Shown one piece after another: positions 42,261 to 52,500 of a DNA stretch of 64,000 nucleotides. The notes under the pieces are model-generated. The model did not search any database, was not told the DNA's origin, and saw only the letters and a list, made by a program, of their open reading frames with translations. A program made the translations under genes and the position numbers. Origin of the DNA: Colwellia sp. PAMC 20917 (GTDB taxonomy: Bacteria; Pseudomonadota; Gammaproteobacteria; Enterobacterales; Alteromonadaceae); NCBI RefSeq assembly GCF_001767295.1, contig NZ_CP014944.1, positions 4,154,001-4,218,000 of the forward strand, read 5' to 3'. How positions within the stretch are numbered: position 1 is the first letter of the stretch; the number at the start of each line of letters is the position of its first letter.

Positions 42261-44309
42261 ATGAAATATAGCCCTCGCAATCGGTTTTATAAAAAACCTT
42301 TAGCTGCCAGTATAACCGCTGCGCTTGTTTGTTTAGCGACAGTAAGCCAAGCACAAGCAGAGAATTTTACATTAGGCAACTTCGACGTTACTTTTGATTC
42401 AACGTTTAGTTACGGTCAAAGTTGGCGTGTAGAAGATCGCAACTGGAATGATAATGTTGGTAAATCAAACAATTTTAATAATGGTTTTGATTTTAGTAAT
42501 TATCATCCATCATTAAATCCAAATCCTGATCCAGCAACGGTATGGAATGGAAAAGGCGGTTATTCAACCAATGGTGATAACGCTAACCTTAACTATAACG
42601 CCGGTGATACCTTTTCTCAGATAATCAAAGGTTCACACGAACTAGAAGTTCGTTATGAAAACTTTGGTTTGTTCGTTCGTGGCATGTATTTCTATGATTT
42701 TGAAATGAGTGAAGGCATCCGAGCGTGGACTAATCCTTTATCAGAGGTTAGAAACGACCCTTGTCGTGACAGTGAAGCAAGTGATCAATTATGTAATGAC
42801 GTAAGATTACTTGATGCTTTCGTTTATGGTGATTTCGTTGTAGGTGACATGCCGCTTTCTGTTCGTGTCGGCCAACAAGTGATTAGCTGGGGTGAAAGTA
42901 CTTTAATCTCTCACGGTATTAGTGAGTTAAACCCTGTTGATATCGCTCGTCTTCGTGCTCCTGGCTCAGAATTAAAAGAAGCCTTTATTCCTTTTGGTGC
43001 AATTTGGGGTTCACTCGGTGTTTCTGAGAATTTCAATATTGAAGCCTTCTACCAGTACAACTGGGAAAAAACAGTGTTACCAGCACCGGGTAGCTACTTC
43101 TCAACTAATGACTTTGCTGGCGACGGTGGTCAATTTAATAATGTTCAATTAGGCTTTGGTAGTAACCCTGATATGGACTTAGATTATCTTATTGAAGGTC
43201 TAAATACCCTTAGTGGTGCTATTGCTGCTGGCGCTGTTCCTGCTGAAAGTATCGGCGCAGCCTATTTAGGCGCTTTTCCAACGAAGGTTACACTGCGTCA
43301 AGCTGATGCAGAAAATGAACCTGAAGATGGTGGTCAGTATGGTCTTCGTTTATCATGGTTTTTACCTGACTTCAACGACACCGAAATCAGTCTTTACCAC
43401 ATGAATTACCATAGCCGTCGCCCAATATTTGCTGGTGTTACTGCTGATTTTAGTAATGAAGCTATTGGTCATGATATTGGTATGTTACTTTCAGGCGCTA
43501 TTACTGAAGAAAATTATACAAATTTGAAAGCATTCTCTCGTGTAGAACTTGATTATGTAGAAGATATTAAAGTTTATGCGATGAGCTTTAACACCGTATT
43601 AGGCACAACTTCTGTTGCCGGTGAAATTACTTACCGCCAAGATGAACCGTTGCAAATTGACGATGTTGAGTTATTGTTTGCGGCGATGCCTCAGCAATTA
43701 GCGAATGATCAAGGTCGCACTGAGCTTGATGGTATTTCTCAAATGCCAATATTCCAGGGCGGCGAACATGCTGATGGTTTTGTTCTATCAGATACTTTGC
43801 AAGCACAAACAACGCTAACGCATCTTTGGGGTCCTTCATTTGGCGCCAGCCAGTTAACAACATTAGTTGAAGTGGGTGGTATTAACCTGCAAGATATGCC
43901 TGACCAAGACGTATTACGATTAAATGGTCCAGGTACTGCACGTAACGGTGGCATTGCCGGTAAAGAAGGTTTAGAAATGGCGGTTCAGGACGGTGTTGAA
44001 ACTAACCCGTTCCCAGACGCATTTGCTTGGGGTTACCGTGCAATTGCTAAGTTAGACTTTAATAACGTTATCGCTGGTATTAACATTTCACCACGTGTGG
44101 TCTTCTCTCATGATGTTAAAGGTACGACACCAGATCCATTATTCTTATTTGTTGAAAAACGTAAGTCTGTGGCTTTAGGTATTAACTTTAATTACCAAAG
44201 TCGCTGGTCAGCAGACATTAACTATAACGGTTTTTGGGATGGCGTAGGTACAACCAATCAAATAGCAGATCGCGATTACATTTCATTCAGCATTAAATAT
44301 TCTATATAA
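42261..44309 (+). CDS. DUF1302 outer-membrane protein
   Basis: A 682-residue exported protein: signal peptide about 1-33 (TAALVCLATVSQAQA), then a beta-rich sequence with the DUF1302 opening GNFDVTFDSTFSYGQSWRVE and GQQVISWGESTLISHGISELNPVD, ending in YISFSIKYSI with the alternating pattern of a barrel strand. A role as outer-membrane channel, distantly FadL-like, is inferred from the pattern. It is the first gene of a run with DUF1329, YCF48-like and RND genes, 11 bases before DUF1329. The family repeatedly occurs with DUF1329 in proteobacteria that handle lipids or hydrophobic compounds. Confidence 0.88.
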   Translation: MKYSPRNRFYKKPLAASITAALVCLATVSQAQAENFTLGNFDVTFDSTFSYGQSWRVEDRNWNDNVGKSNNFNNGFDFSNYHPSLNPNPDPATVWNGKGGYSTNGDNANLNYNAGDTFSQIIKGSHELEVRYENFGLFVRGMYFYDFEMSEGIRAWTNPLSEVRNDPCRDSEASDQLCNDVRLLDAFVYGDFVVGDMPLSVRVGQQVISWGESTLISHGISELNPVDIARLRAPGSELKEAFIPFGAIWGSLGVSENFNIEAFYQYNWEKTVLPAPGSYFSTNDFAGDGGQFNNVQLGFGSNPDMDLDYLIEGLNTLSGAIAAGAVPAESIGAAYLGAFPTKVTLRQADAENEPEDGGQYGLRLSWFLPDFNDTEISLYHMNYHSRRPIFAGVTADFSNEAIGHDIGMLLSGAITEENYTNLKAFSRVELDYVEDIKVYAMSFNTVLGTTSVAGEITYRQDEPLQIDDVELLFAAMPQQLANDQGRTELDGISQMPIFQGGEHADGFVLSDTLQAQTTLTHLWGPSFGASQLTTLVEVGGINLQDMPDQDVLRLNGPGTARNGGIAGKEGLEMAVQDGVETNPFPDAFAWGYRAIAKLDFNNVIAGINISPRVVFSHDVKGTTPDPLFLFVEKRKSVALGINFNYQSRWSADINYNGFWDGVGTTNQIADRDYISFSIKYSI

Positions 44310-44320
44310 GGGCTAAGTTA

Positions 44321-45709
44321 ATGAGCAATATTATGAAAAATTCACTAAAAAAATTAACATTAGCCTCAGTTGCAGTAAGTTTGGCTATTGTGTCAACAGC
44401 AACTTTAGCTAAAGTTTCATCGACTGAGGTCGCAAAGTTAAGTAAAGAATTAACACCGATTGGCGCAGTACGTGCAGCCAATAAAGACGGTTCTATTCCT
44501 GCATGGAACGGTGGTATTACTTCTGTTCCTGCTGGCTATACCGTTGGTGATCACCATATAGATCCATTTTCTACCGACAAAGTAAAATACACGATCACTG
44601 CTGCTAATGTGGGTGAATATAAAGCCATGTTAACGCCGGGTCAGGTCAAGTTATTTGAAACATACCCTGATACTTATAAAATGAATGTTTATCAATCAAG
44701 ACGTTCAGCTTCTTACCCTGAGCATGTTTATCAAGCAAGTATTGATAATGCCGGACGTACAGAATTAGTTGAAGGCGGTAATGGTATTGTTAACGCGGCT
44801 GTTGGTATCCCATTTCCGGTACCACAAGATGGCTTAGAAGCTATTTGGAATCACATTTTACGTTATCGTGGTGAATCTTTAACACGAGAAGGGGGTCAAG
44901 CAGCTCCCACCGCTTCTGGTGATTATACTTATTTAGGTTTTGACGATCAGCTAATGATCCCATATGGGGTTAAAGGTGCTTCAGCAGATAAACTTAAAGA
45001 AACTAATATTTTGTTTAAGTTTAAGCAAAAAGTAACTGAACCAGCACGTTTAGCGGGTACCGCATTATTAGTTCATGAAACAATGAACCAAATACAAACA
45101 CCACGCCAAGCTTGGACATACAACACCGGACAACGTCGTGTTCGCCGTGCACCGAATGTTGCTTATGACACGCCAGGTACAGCGTCTGATGGATTACGTA
45201 CCACAGATGATTTCGACATGTTTAACGGCGCACCAAACCGTTACAACTGGACATTAAAAGGGAAGCAGGAATTATTGATCCCTTACAATGATTATCGTTT
45301 ACACAGCGACTCATTAAAATATGCGGATATTTTAATGCCAGGTCACATTAACCCAGAACATGTTCGTTATGAAAAACATCGTGTATGGGTTGTCGAAGCT
45401 AACTTAAAATCAGATACACGCCATACTTACAAAAAACGTGTTTTCTTTATTGATGAAGATAGCTGGCAAATTGCGGTAACCGATATTTACGATAACCGTG
45501 ACGAGTTATATCGTGTTGGTGTTGCCCATGGTTTGAATTATTACGAAGTTCCTACACAATGGTCTACACTTGAAGTGTTCCATGATTTACAGTCTCGTCG
45601 CTACATAGCAATGGGCTTAGATAATGAAGCTAAAATGTATGACTTTTCAGCTGAGTTAGATGATATATCATTTACTTCTTCTGCATTAAGACGTGAAGGA
45701 CGCAGATAA
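44321..45709 (+). CDS. DUF1329 exported protein
   Basis: A 462-residue exported protein with signal peptide about 1-31 (TLASVAVSLAIVSTATLA) and DUF1329 markers: LTPIGAVRAANKDGSIPAWN near the N-terminus, PFPVPQDGLEAIWNHILRYRG, YNTGQRRVRRAPNVAYDTP and RHTYKKRVFFIDEDSWQI. The fold of this family is thought to resemble LolA/LolB lipoprotein carriers, so it may shuttle a hydrophobic molecule in the periplasm. It follows DUF1302 closely; a terminator after it separates it from the YCF48-like gene. It has two possible ATG starts (44321, 44333). Confidence 0.9.
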   Translation: MSNIMKNSLKKLTLASVAVSLAIVSTATLAKVSSTEVAKLSKELTPIGAVRAANKDGSIPAWNGGITSVPAGYTVGDHHIDPFSTDKVKYTITAANVGEYKAMLTPGQVKLFETYPDTYKMNVYQSRRSASYPEHVYQASIDNAGRTELVEGGNGIVNAAVGIPFPVPQDGLEAIWNHILRYRGESLTREGGQAAPTASGDYTYLGFDDQLMIPYGVKGASADKLKETNILFKFKQKVTEPARLAGTALLVHETMNQIQTPRQAWTYNTGQRRVRRAPNVAYDTPGTASDGLRTTDDFDMFNGAPNRYNWTLKGKQELLIPYNDYRLHSDSLKYADILMPGHINPEHVRYEKHRVWVVEANLKSDTRHTYKKRVFFIDEDSWQIAVTDIYDNRDELYRVGVAHGLNYYEVPTQWSTLEVFHDLQSRRYIAMGLDNEAKMYDFSAELDDISFTSSALRREGRR

Positions 45710-45729
45710 CCGCTAGGTTTTAAACATTT

Positions 45730-45764
45730 ATAACGGCTGACAACGCTCAGCCGTTATACTTTAA
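45730..45764 (+). terminator. terminator between DUF1329 and YCF48-like genes
   Basis: Perfect 11-base arms ATAACGGCTGA / TCAGCCGTTAT with a 6-base loop followed by ACTTT. It probably makes the two outer-membrane genes more abundant than the downstream pair. Confidence 0.75.
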
Positions 45765-45848
45765 AAGATAAGAAACTTTAACAATGTCATGGATGATGTG
45801 ATAAAAGTAACACTTTAATTATTTATTAACGAATGAGAATTCTTCTTT

Positions 45849-46859
45849 ATGCAACGTCTGTTGGCTTTCCTTTTTAGCGCTTTATTCTTCCTTAATGCTT
45901 TTTCGCAGCAACTTCCTGCTATTCAAGCACCTTTAGCCAGTAAATCACTTATGCTTGATATTTTCAAAATCAACGATAAGCAGCTTGTCGCTGTAGGTGA
46001 ACGTGGTCATATTTTACTTTCAAGCGACGCAATTACATGGCGTCAAGCTAACGTTCCCGTTCGTTCTACCTTAACGGCAGTCTATTTTATTGATGCTACT
46101 CATGGTTGGGCTGTCGGACATGACGCCACCATATTATTTTCTAGTGATGGCGGCGAAAATTGGCAAGTACAACAACATTTACCCGCTAAGCAAAAACCTT
46201 TACTCGATATTATGTTCAAGGATAAAAACGAAGGCATAGCGATAGGCGCATATGGTCAGCAATATCGCACCAGTGATGGTGGTGAAAATTGGGCATTTGA
46301 ATTTCATGGTGAATTTCTATTCCCTGAAGACCTCGCTTACTTAGAAGAATTAAAAGAACAAGATGAAGAGGCTTATTTAGATGAGCAAGGCAGTATACTT
46401 GCCCACTTCAATAGTATCTTTAAAGACGGTCGTACGCTTTATATGGTTGGCGAAGTAGGTTTAATTGCTAAAAGCAATGATTTTGCCAACAAATGGTTGC
46501 CGTTTGATAAAATATATCAAGGTTCATTCAATGACATTGCTCGCACTCAGCAAGGAAATTTATTAGTTGTTGGTTTGCGCGGTAATATTTTTCGCAGTTT
46601 AAAAAGTGGCACACCTTGGCAACATATTAACACCAAAACCCAAGCCTTATTAAATTCGATAGTGCTCGGTGATAACGGTAGTATTTTTGTCTTAGGAAAT
46701 AATGGTGTTATTTTAAAAAGTGACGATGATGGCGTTAGCTTCTCTTTAAATATTCAAGCTGACGGTAAAGCGTTAATTAGCGGTGTTTGGTTTAATAACC
46801 AGTTAGTCATCGTTTCTGAAGTTGGTCTTAAAGTCATTGCACTGACTAAGTTAAAATAA
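45849..46859 (+). CDS. YCF48/BNR-repeat exported protein
   Basis: A 336-residue protein with signal peptide about 1-19 (LAFLFSALFFLNAFS) and repeated blades of a YCF48/HCF136-like beta propeller: VAVGERGHILLSSDAITW, GWAVGHDATILFSSDGGENW, GIAIGAYGQQYRTSDGGENW and FVLGNNGVILKSDDDG. Such proteins assemble or escort membrane complexes in plastids; in bacteria this type often precedes an MMPL transporter gene. It is 58 bases before that gene here and may be its periplasmic accessory subunit. Confidence 0.86.
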   Translation: MQRLLAFLFSALFFLNAFSQQLPAIQAPLASKSLMLDIFKINDKQLVAVGERGHILLSSDAITWRQANVPVRSTLTAVYFIDATHGWAVGHDATILFSSDGGENWQVQQHLPAKQKPLLDIMFKDKNEGIAIGAYGQQYRTSDGGENWAFEFHGEFLFPEDLAYLEELKEQDEEAYLDEQGSILAHFNSIFKDGRTLYMVGEVGLIAKSNDFANKWLPFDKIYQGSFNDIARTQQGNLLVVGLRGNIFRSLKSGTPWQHINTKTQALLNSIVLGDNGSIFVLGNNGVILKSDDDGVSFSLNIQADGKALISGVWFNNQLVIVSEVGLKVIALTKLK

Positions 46860-46917
46860 AAGTAAATCGATAAATACTATTACCGCCAATTCCACTGAAG
46901 CAGATGAAGTAAATTAA

Positions 46918-49227
46918 ATGAAAATAGAATCCCTTATTAATGTTATCGAAGCCACCATGTTCCGTAAAAGAGTCATGGTGCTTGTTGCTTTCGTACTAGC
47001 CAGTATTTTTCTTGTTTTTCAAGCGAGCCAAATAAAGCTTGATGCGGCTTTTGAAAAGCACATTCCCCTTAATCATACCTACATGAAAACGTATCTTGAA
47101 TATCGAGAAAACTTTGGTGGCGCTAATAACGTGCTTATCTCAGTTTGTGACACAGAAGGAGATATTTTTAATGAATCTTTCTTTGGCGCGCTAAAGGGTG
47201 TTCATGATCAGTTATTTTTCATTCCTGGTGTTGACCGTATTCAAGTTAAATCATTATATTCACCGAGTACCCGTTTTGTTGAAATTGTTGAAGACGGTTT
47301 TGCCGGTGGTCCGGTTATCCCGGCAAATTTTCAGCCTGACTCACAAGGTTTAGCTGTTGTTAAAGCCAATATTGAGAAAGCAGGTATCGTTGGTAGTATC
47401 GTTGCTGACGATTACAGTTGTGCCATGGTTAAAGCGTCCTTAATGGATACAGACCCACAAACAGGGGCACGCTTAGATACACTTGTTATTGCTGAGCAAC
47501 TTGAGCAGCAAATTAGAGGAAAATTCGAAAAAGATAATATCAGTATCCATATTATTGGTTTTAGTAAGATGGTTGGCGATGTTGCTGAGGGCGCGAAAGG
47601 CGTTGTTGCTTTCTTTGCCATTGCAATTGTTATTACCACGCTGATGGTTTTTTGGTTTTGTCGTTCTATTTCTCTAACCCTTTTACCCATAGCATGTTCG
47701 CTGGTTGCCGTTGTTTGGCAATTAGGGATGTTATCTACTTTAGGGTTTGGGCTCGATCCGATGTCGATTCTAGTGCCGTTCTTAGTGTTTGCCATTGGTG
47801 TCAGCCATGGCGTACAAATGATTAACTCGGTCTCCAAACTGGTTAGTAAGGGAGCAACATCCAAAGAAGCCGCACAAATGAGCTTTCGCTTGTTGTTGAT
47901 ACCAGGCGGTATCGCCTTGCTGTCTGATACGGTCGGTTTCTTAACGTTACTTTCTATTGATATCGGTATTATTCGTGAATTGGCTATTACTGCATCTCTG
48001 GGTGTTGCGATGATTATTTTAACCAATTTAATTTTACTCCCTTTATTGGTTTCCTTTATTCATGTCCCTAAAGTTGAGCCTAAAATAGCAGATAAGAACA
48101 AAGTCACTGTCTGGGATGTAATGTCTTCGTTTGCCACCAAGCGAATTGCAACAGTTATACTTGTTATAACCGCTGTTTTATATGCTGCTGGATACTATTA
48201 CTCACAAGACATGAAAATAGGAGAGCTTCATGCGGGCGCTCCATCTTTACATGAGACATCACGTTATAATCAAGACACTTTTTTAATTACTGACCGTTAC
48301 GCTATCAGTGTTGATTATATGTCAGTGATCGTTGAAAGCCCTGCTGATTCATGTACTTTTTACGAGACAATGGACTTAATAGATACCTTTCAATGGCAGA
48401 TGGAAAATACGGCTGGTGTGCAATCAGCAATCAGTTTAGCGTCAGTTGCTAAAATTGTGAATGCTGGTTATAACGAAGGTAATGCTAGATGGCGTGTTCT
48501 ATCTCGCAACCAACAAACATTAGTGCAATCAATTGCCCGAATACCTTCAACAAGTGGCCTATTGAACAGTGATTGTAGTGTTATGCCCGTGATTCTTTTC
48601 TTAGAAGATCACAAAGCTGAAACCATTAATCGAGTTGTTGATAAAGTAAAAGTTGTTACTCAGGCATTAGAAACAGACGAGGTTAAGTTTAAACTTGCCT
48701 CTGGCCCTGTTGGTGTTATGGCAGCGACTAATGAAGCGGTTGCTGAAGCGCAAACGCCGATGATGCTTTACGTTTACGGCGCGGTAACTTTATTGTGTTT
48801 CATTAGCTTTAGAAGTGTGCGTGCCACGATTGTCGTTATCGTGCCGCTTTATGTCGTGTCAACGTTAGCGCAATGGTTAATGACCGCACTTGATATTGGC
48901 CTAACGGTTTCTACACTTCCGGTTATTGCTTTAGGTGTTGGTATTGGTGTCGATTACGGTATTTATATCTTATCAACGATGAGTATAAAATTGCGTGAGG
49001 GTTACCAAGTTCAAGAAGCTTATTTACTCGCTTTGAAAGAGCGAGGCAGTGCGGTATTAATAACCGGTGTTACTTTAGCGATTGGCGTTTCAACCTGGTT
49101 TTGGTCAGATTTGAAATTTCAAGTCGATATGGGAATACTCTTAACCTTCATGTTCTTGGTGAATATGATCGCTGCAGTACTGGTCCTACCTGCTATTGCT
49201 GCTTTTTTATGGCCTAATAAGAAATAA
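46918..49227 (+). CDS. MMPL/RND-family transporter
   Basis: A 769-residue inner-membrane protein with two repeats, each with a helix, large periplasmic loop and five helices (hydrophobic blocks near 17-35, 225-385, 405-425 and 615-765). The RND/MMPL patterns are present: FGGANNVLIS at the start of the first loop, VFAIGVSHGVQMINS in the first half and ALGVGIGVDYGIYILS in the second, with the Asp of GVDYG expected in proton relay. Members such as HpnN move lipids (hopanoids), so a hydrophobic substrate is likely. It is the last gene of the cluster and is followed by a terminator. Confidence 0.9.
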   Translation: MKIESLINVIEATMFRKRVMVLVAFVLASIFLVFQASQIKLDAAFEKHIPLNHTYMKTYLEYRENFGGANNVLISVCDTEGDIFNESFFGALKGVHDQLFFIPGVDRIQVKSLYSPSTRFVEIVEDGFAGGPVIPANFQPDSQGLAVVKANIEKAGIVGSIVADDYSCAMVKASLMDTDPQTGARLDTLVIAEQLEQQIRGKFEKDNISIHIIGFSKMVGDVAEGAKGVVAFFAIAIVITTLMVFWFCRSISLTLLPIACSLVAVVWQLGMLSTLGFGLDPMSILVPFLVFAIGVSHGVQMINSVSKLVSKGATSKEAAQMSFRLLLIPGGIALLSDTVGFLTLLSIDIGIIRELAITASLGVAMIILTNLILLPLLVSFIHVPKVEPKIADKNKVTVWDVMSSFATKRIATVILVITAVLYAAGYYYSQDMKIGELHAGAPSLHETSRYNQDTFLITDRYAISVDYMSVIVESPADSCTFYETMDLIDTFQWQMENTAGVQSAISLASVAKIVNAGYNEGNARWRVLSRNQQTLVQSIARIPSTSGLLNSDCSVMPVILFLEDHKAETINRVVDKVKVVTQALETDEVKFKLASGPVGVMAATNEAVAEAQTPMMLYVYGAVTLLCFISFRSVRATIVVIVPLYVVSTLAQWLMTALDIGLTVSTLPVIALGVGIGVDYGIYILSTMSIKLREGYQVQEAYLLALKERGSAVLITGVTLAIGVSTWFWSDLKFQVDMGILLTFMFLVNMIAAVLVLPAIAAFLWPNKK

Positions 49228-49537
49228 GGTTAATACGTTAAACCTGCATAAATAAACAAGAAAATGACCGAAAGGTCATTTTCTATTTATAACAAGTGAA
49301 TAAACAATTACTCTCAGTAATTTTGACAAGCCGCTGTAAATAATTAATCACCATAAATAGTAAAATATTCCTCGCAATAGCCTAAAATTCTTAATAAAAT
49401 CGCATATATAGTCTATTCTTTTAGACAATAATAAATATTTATATAAAAAATTATACAAATTACCCTGTTAATTGTTTTAAATAATCAATTTTGAAATGAT
49501 TCAGTACAACAGCGTTTTATCCAAAAAGGAAAACGGC
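49228..49537. other. intergenic region with terminator and NAD-GDH leader
   Basis: About 310 bases: the RND-gene terminator at 49260-49283, then a very AT-rich leader with no recognised motif. The ribosome site AAGGA lies at its end before the ATG at 49538. Confidence 0.45.
49260..49287 (+). terminator. terminator after MMPL/RND gene
   Basis: Perfect 10-base arms GAAAATGACC / GGTCATTTTC closed by a GAAA tetraloop, 33 bases after the stop. Confidence 0.87.
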
Positions 49538-52500
49538 ATGGCGTTAGTAGACGGTTTACCCTCAGTGATACTCTCGAATGTAGCACAGTTAATTCAGCAA
49601 AAAGTTCCCGCTAAGACAGCTCCGCTCGTTGAGCAGTTTGCAGAGCTCCTTTATAGCAATATTTCTACGCTTGATTTAGAGCATCGTAACGATAGTGATA
49701 TGTACGGTGCGACGTTAAGTCTGTGGAATTCGTTAAATGGTCACCAAAATAATGCACCGGTGATTAAAGTTTTTAATCCTCAAGTTTCTAAGCATGGCTG
49801 GAAATCAAGTCATACTATTATCGAAGTCATTATCGCCGATATGCCATTTCTTGTTGATTCATTGCGAATTGCCCTTAACCGTTTAGGCTTATCACCGCAT
49901 TTAATGTTAAATAGTCCTATTAATATTATTCGTGATGACAAAAATCAAATTACACGTTTATCGGCAGCCGCTAATAAATCGTTAAAATCGGCAACGGCTG
50001 TCGCTGTTTTCTTTATTGAAGTTGACCGTCAAACCGATCAAAAAGTCCTTGATAAAATAACCAAAGAGCTTCATTCAGTGGTTAATGACATTGCGATAAC
50101 GGTTGATGATTGGCAAGCCATGCGTGCCCGTCTTGGTGAAGTGATCACCGAAACAGCCGAAGCAAAGTTACCTTGTTCAATCAATGATCATGATGACGCA
50201 CTAGAGTTCTTAAAGTGGATGTTAAACGATAACTTCACTCTATTAGGCTATCGTTCATACAATGTTAAAACCTTAACAGGTGATATGGCACTCTCGGCCA
50301 ATGTTGAATCAAGTTTAGGATTAATGAAGCGCTCTGATGGCACAGTAGAGCGCTTAATCTCAACATTATCTAGTTCTGCTCGTGAGCTTGCTTTAGGGGT
50401 TAACCCGTTAATTTTGACCAAAACCAATTCTCGGTCACGCGTACATCGTCCTGCCCACTTAGATTATATTGGCGTAAAACGTTTCGATGCTAAAGGTAAT
50501 GTTATTGGTGAGGAACGCTTTGTTGGTTTATTTGGCTCTGCTTATTATACCAATAGTGCCTTAGATTTACCGTTAATAAAGTCTAGAGTAACCACCGTTT
50601 GTGAAAGCTCTGGTTTTGCTCGTGGTACTCACGCGTATAAAGCGATGATTAATATTTTAGAAACTTACCCACGTGACGAAATATTACAAAGTAGCACAGA
50701 TGAATTATTAAAAAATGTTTTAGGCATTTTCCAAATGCAAGAACGTGATTACTCTGGACTCTTTGTTCGCCGTGATGCCTTTGATCGTTTCTACTCTTGT
50801 ATGGTCTATGTGCCCAGAGAACGTTATAACACTGAATTACGTGTTAATACCCAAAAGTTACTCAAAGAAGCATTTGGTAGCGGTCAAGAAGTCGAGTTTA
50901 CCACTTACTTTTCTGAATCAGCACAAGCGCGTACCCACTATATTGTTCGTGTTAAATCAACTAAAGCAGATATCAACGTGAAACAAATTGAAAAGAACTT
51001 AAATGAAGCAGCAAGAAGCTGGGATGATAAACTCGCAGCATCTCTGAACTCTCATAAAGGTGAAGCTAAAGGTAAAACATTAAGTCGTAAATACTGTAGT
51101 TTTCCACAATCTTACAAAGATGAAGTGTTACCGGGTACGGCAATCGTTGATATTGAAAAACTTGAGTCGTTATCAGCAGAAAATCCGCTGGAAATGTTGT
51201 TTTATCAACCACAAGAAGAAAGTGCTAACAGCCGCCACGTAAAATTAAAATTGTTCCATACTGGCGACCCCATTCACTTGTCAGATATTTTACCTATCCT
51301 TGAAAACTTCGGTTTACGCGTTATTGGTGAAAGCCCTTACTTAGTTAAAACATTAACGGGTGAACATTGTTGGATCTTAGACTTTTCGATGTTACTGACC
51401 GGACAAGGTAAGTTCACCCTTGAAATAGTACAAAACTTGTTCCAAGACGCCTTTGCAAAAGTTTGGGCGGGTGATTTAGAAGATGATGGTTTTAACCGTT
51501 TAATTTTAGGTGCCGAGCTTGGTGGTCGCGAAGTTTCTATTATCCGTGCTTATGCACGATATGAGCGTCAAATTGGCGGTACCTTTAGCCAAAATTATAT
51601 CGAAGATACTTTTGCTCGTTACCCCAATATTGCCGAATTACTGATTAAATTCTTTATTTTCCGCTTTAATCCAATGACGAAAATTTCAGAAAAAGCGTTA
51701 AATAAAGTCAGTGCTGATATTGAAAAATCTCTTGATAATGTCGCTAACTTAGATGATGACCGTATTATCCGCCGTTTTGTTGAAATGATCAGTGCCACCA
51801 TTCGTACTAACTATTTTCAACCTCATCCGATCACAGGTCAAAAATCTTACATTTCATTTAAGATCTTACCTCGCCAGATAAGTGACGTACCACTGCCACT
51901 TCCTGAATTTGAAATATTTGTTTATTCACCACAACTTGAAGGTGTTCATTTACGTGGCGGTAAAGTCGCCCGTGGTGGTTTACGTTGGTCAGACAGACAA
52001 GAAGATTTCCGCACTGAGGTCTTAGGCTTAGTAAAAGCTCAACAAGTTAAAAATACGGTTATTGTTCCTGTGGGCGCTAAAGGTGGTTTTGTTTGTAAGC
52101 AACTCCCTGTAGGCGGTACTAGACAAGAAATATTTGAAGCAGGTAAAGAATGTTACCGTACCTTCATTCGTGGTTTGTTAGATATCACCGACAACATTAT
52201 TGATGGCGTTATTGTGCCACCACTGAATGTTGTTCGTCTTGATGACGATGACGCTTATTTGGTTGTTGCTGCCGATAAAGGCACGGCAACCTTCTCAGAT
52301 ACTGCTAATGCGATTTCCGATGAATATAACTTCTGGATGGGCGATGCGTTCGCTTCTGGTGGTAGTGTTGGTTATGACCATAAAGCGATGGGTATTACGG
52401 CTAAAGGCGCTTGGGAGTCTGTTAAACGTCATTTTCGCGAAATGGATATTGATTGTCAAACAACTGATTTCACCTGTATTGCTATTGGTGACATGGCAGG

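Noticed and set aside
47412-48026. 204-codon antisense frame inside the MMPL/RND gene
   Set aside because: The plus-strand frame clearly encodes the transporter; the reverse frame has low-complexity composition and no motifs.
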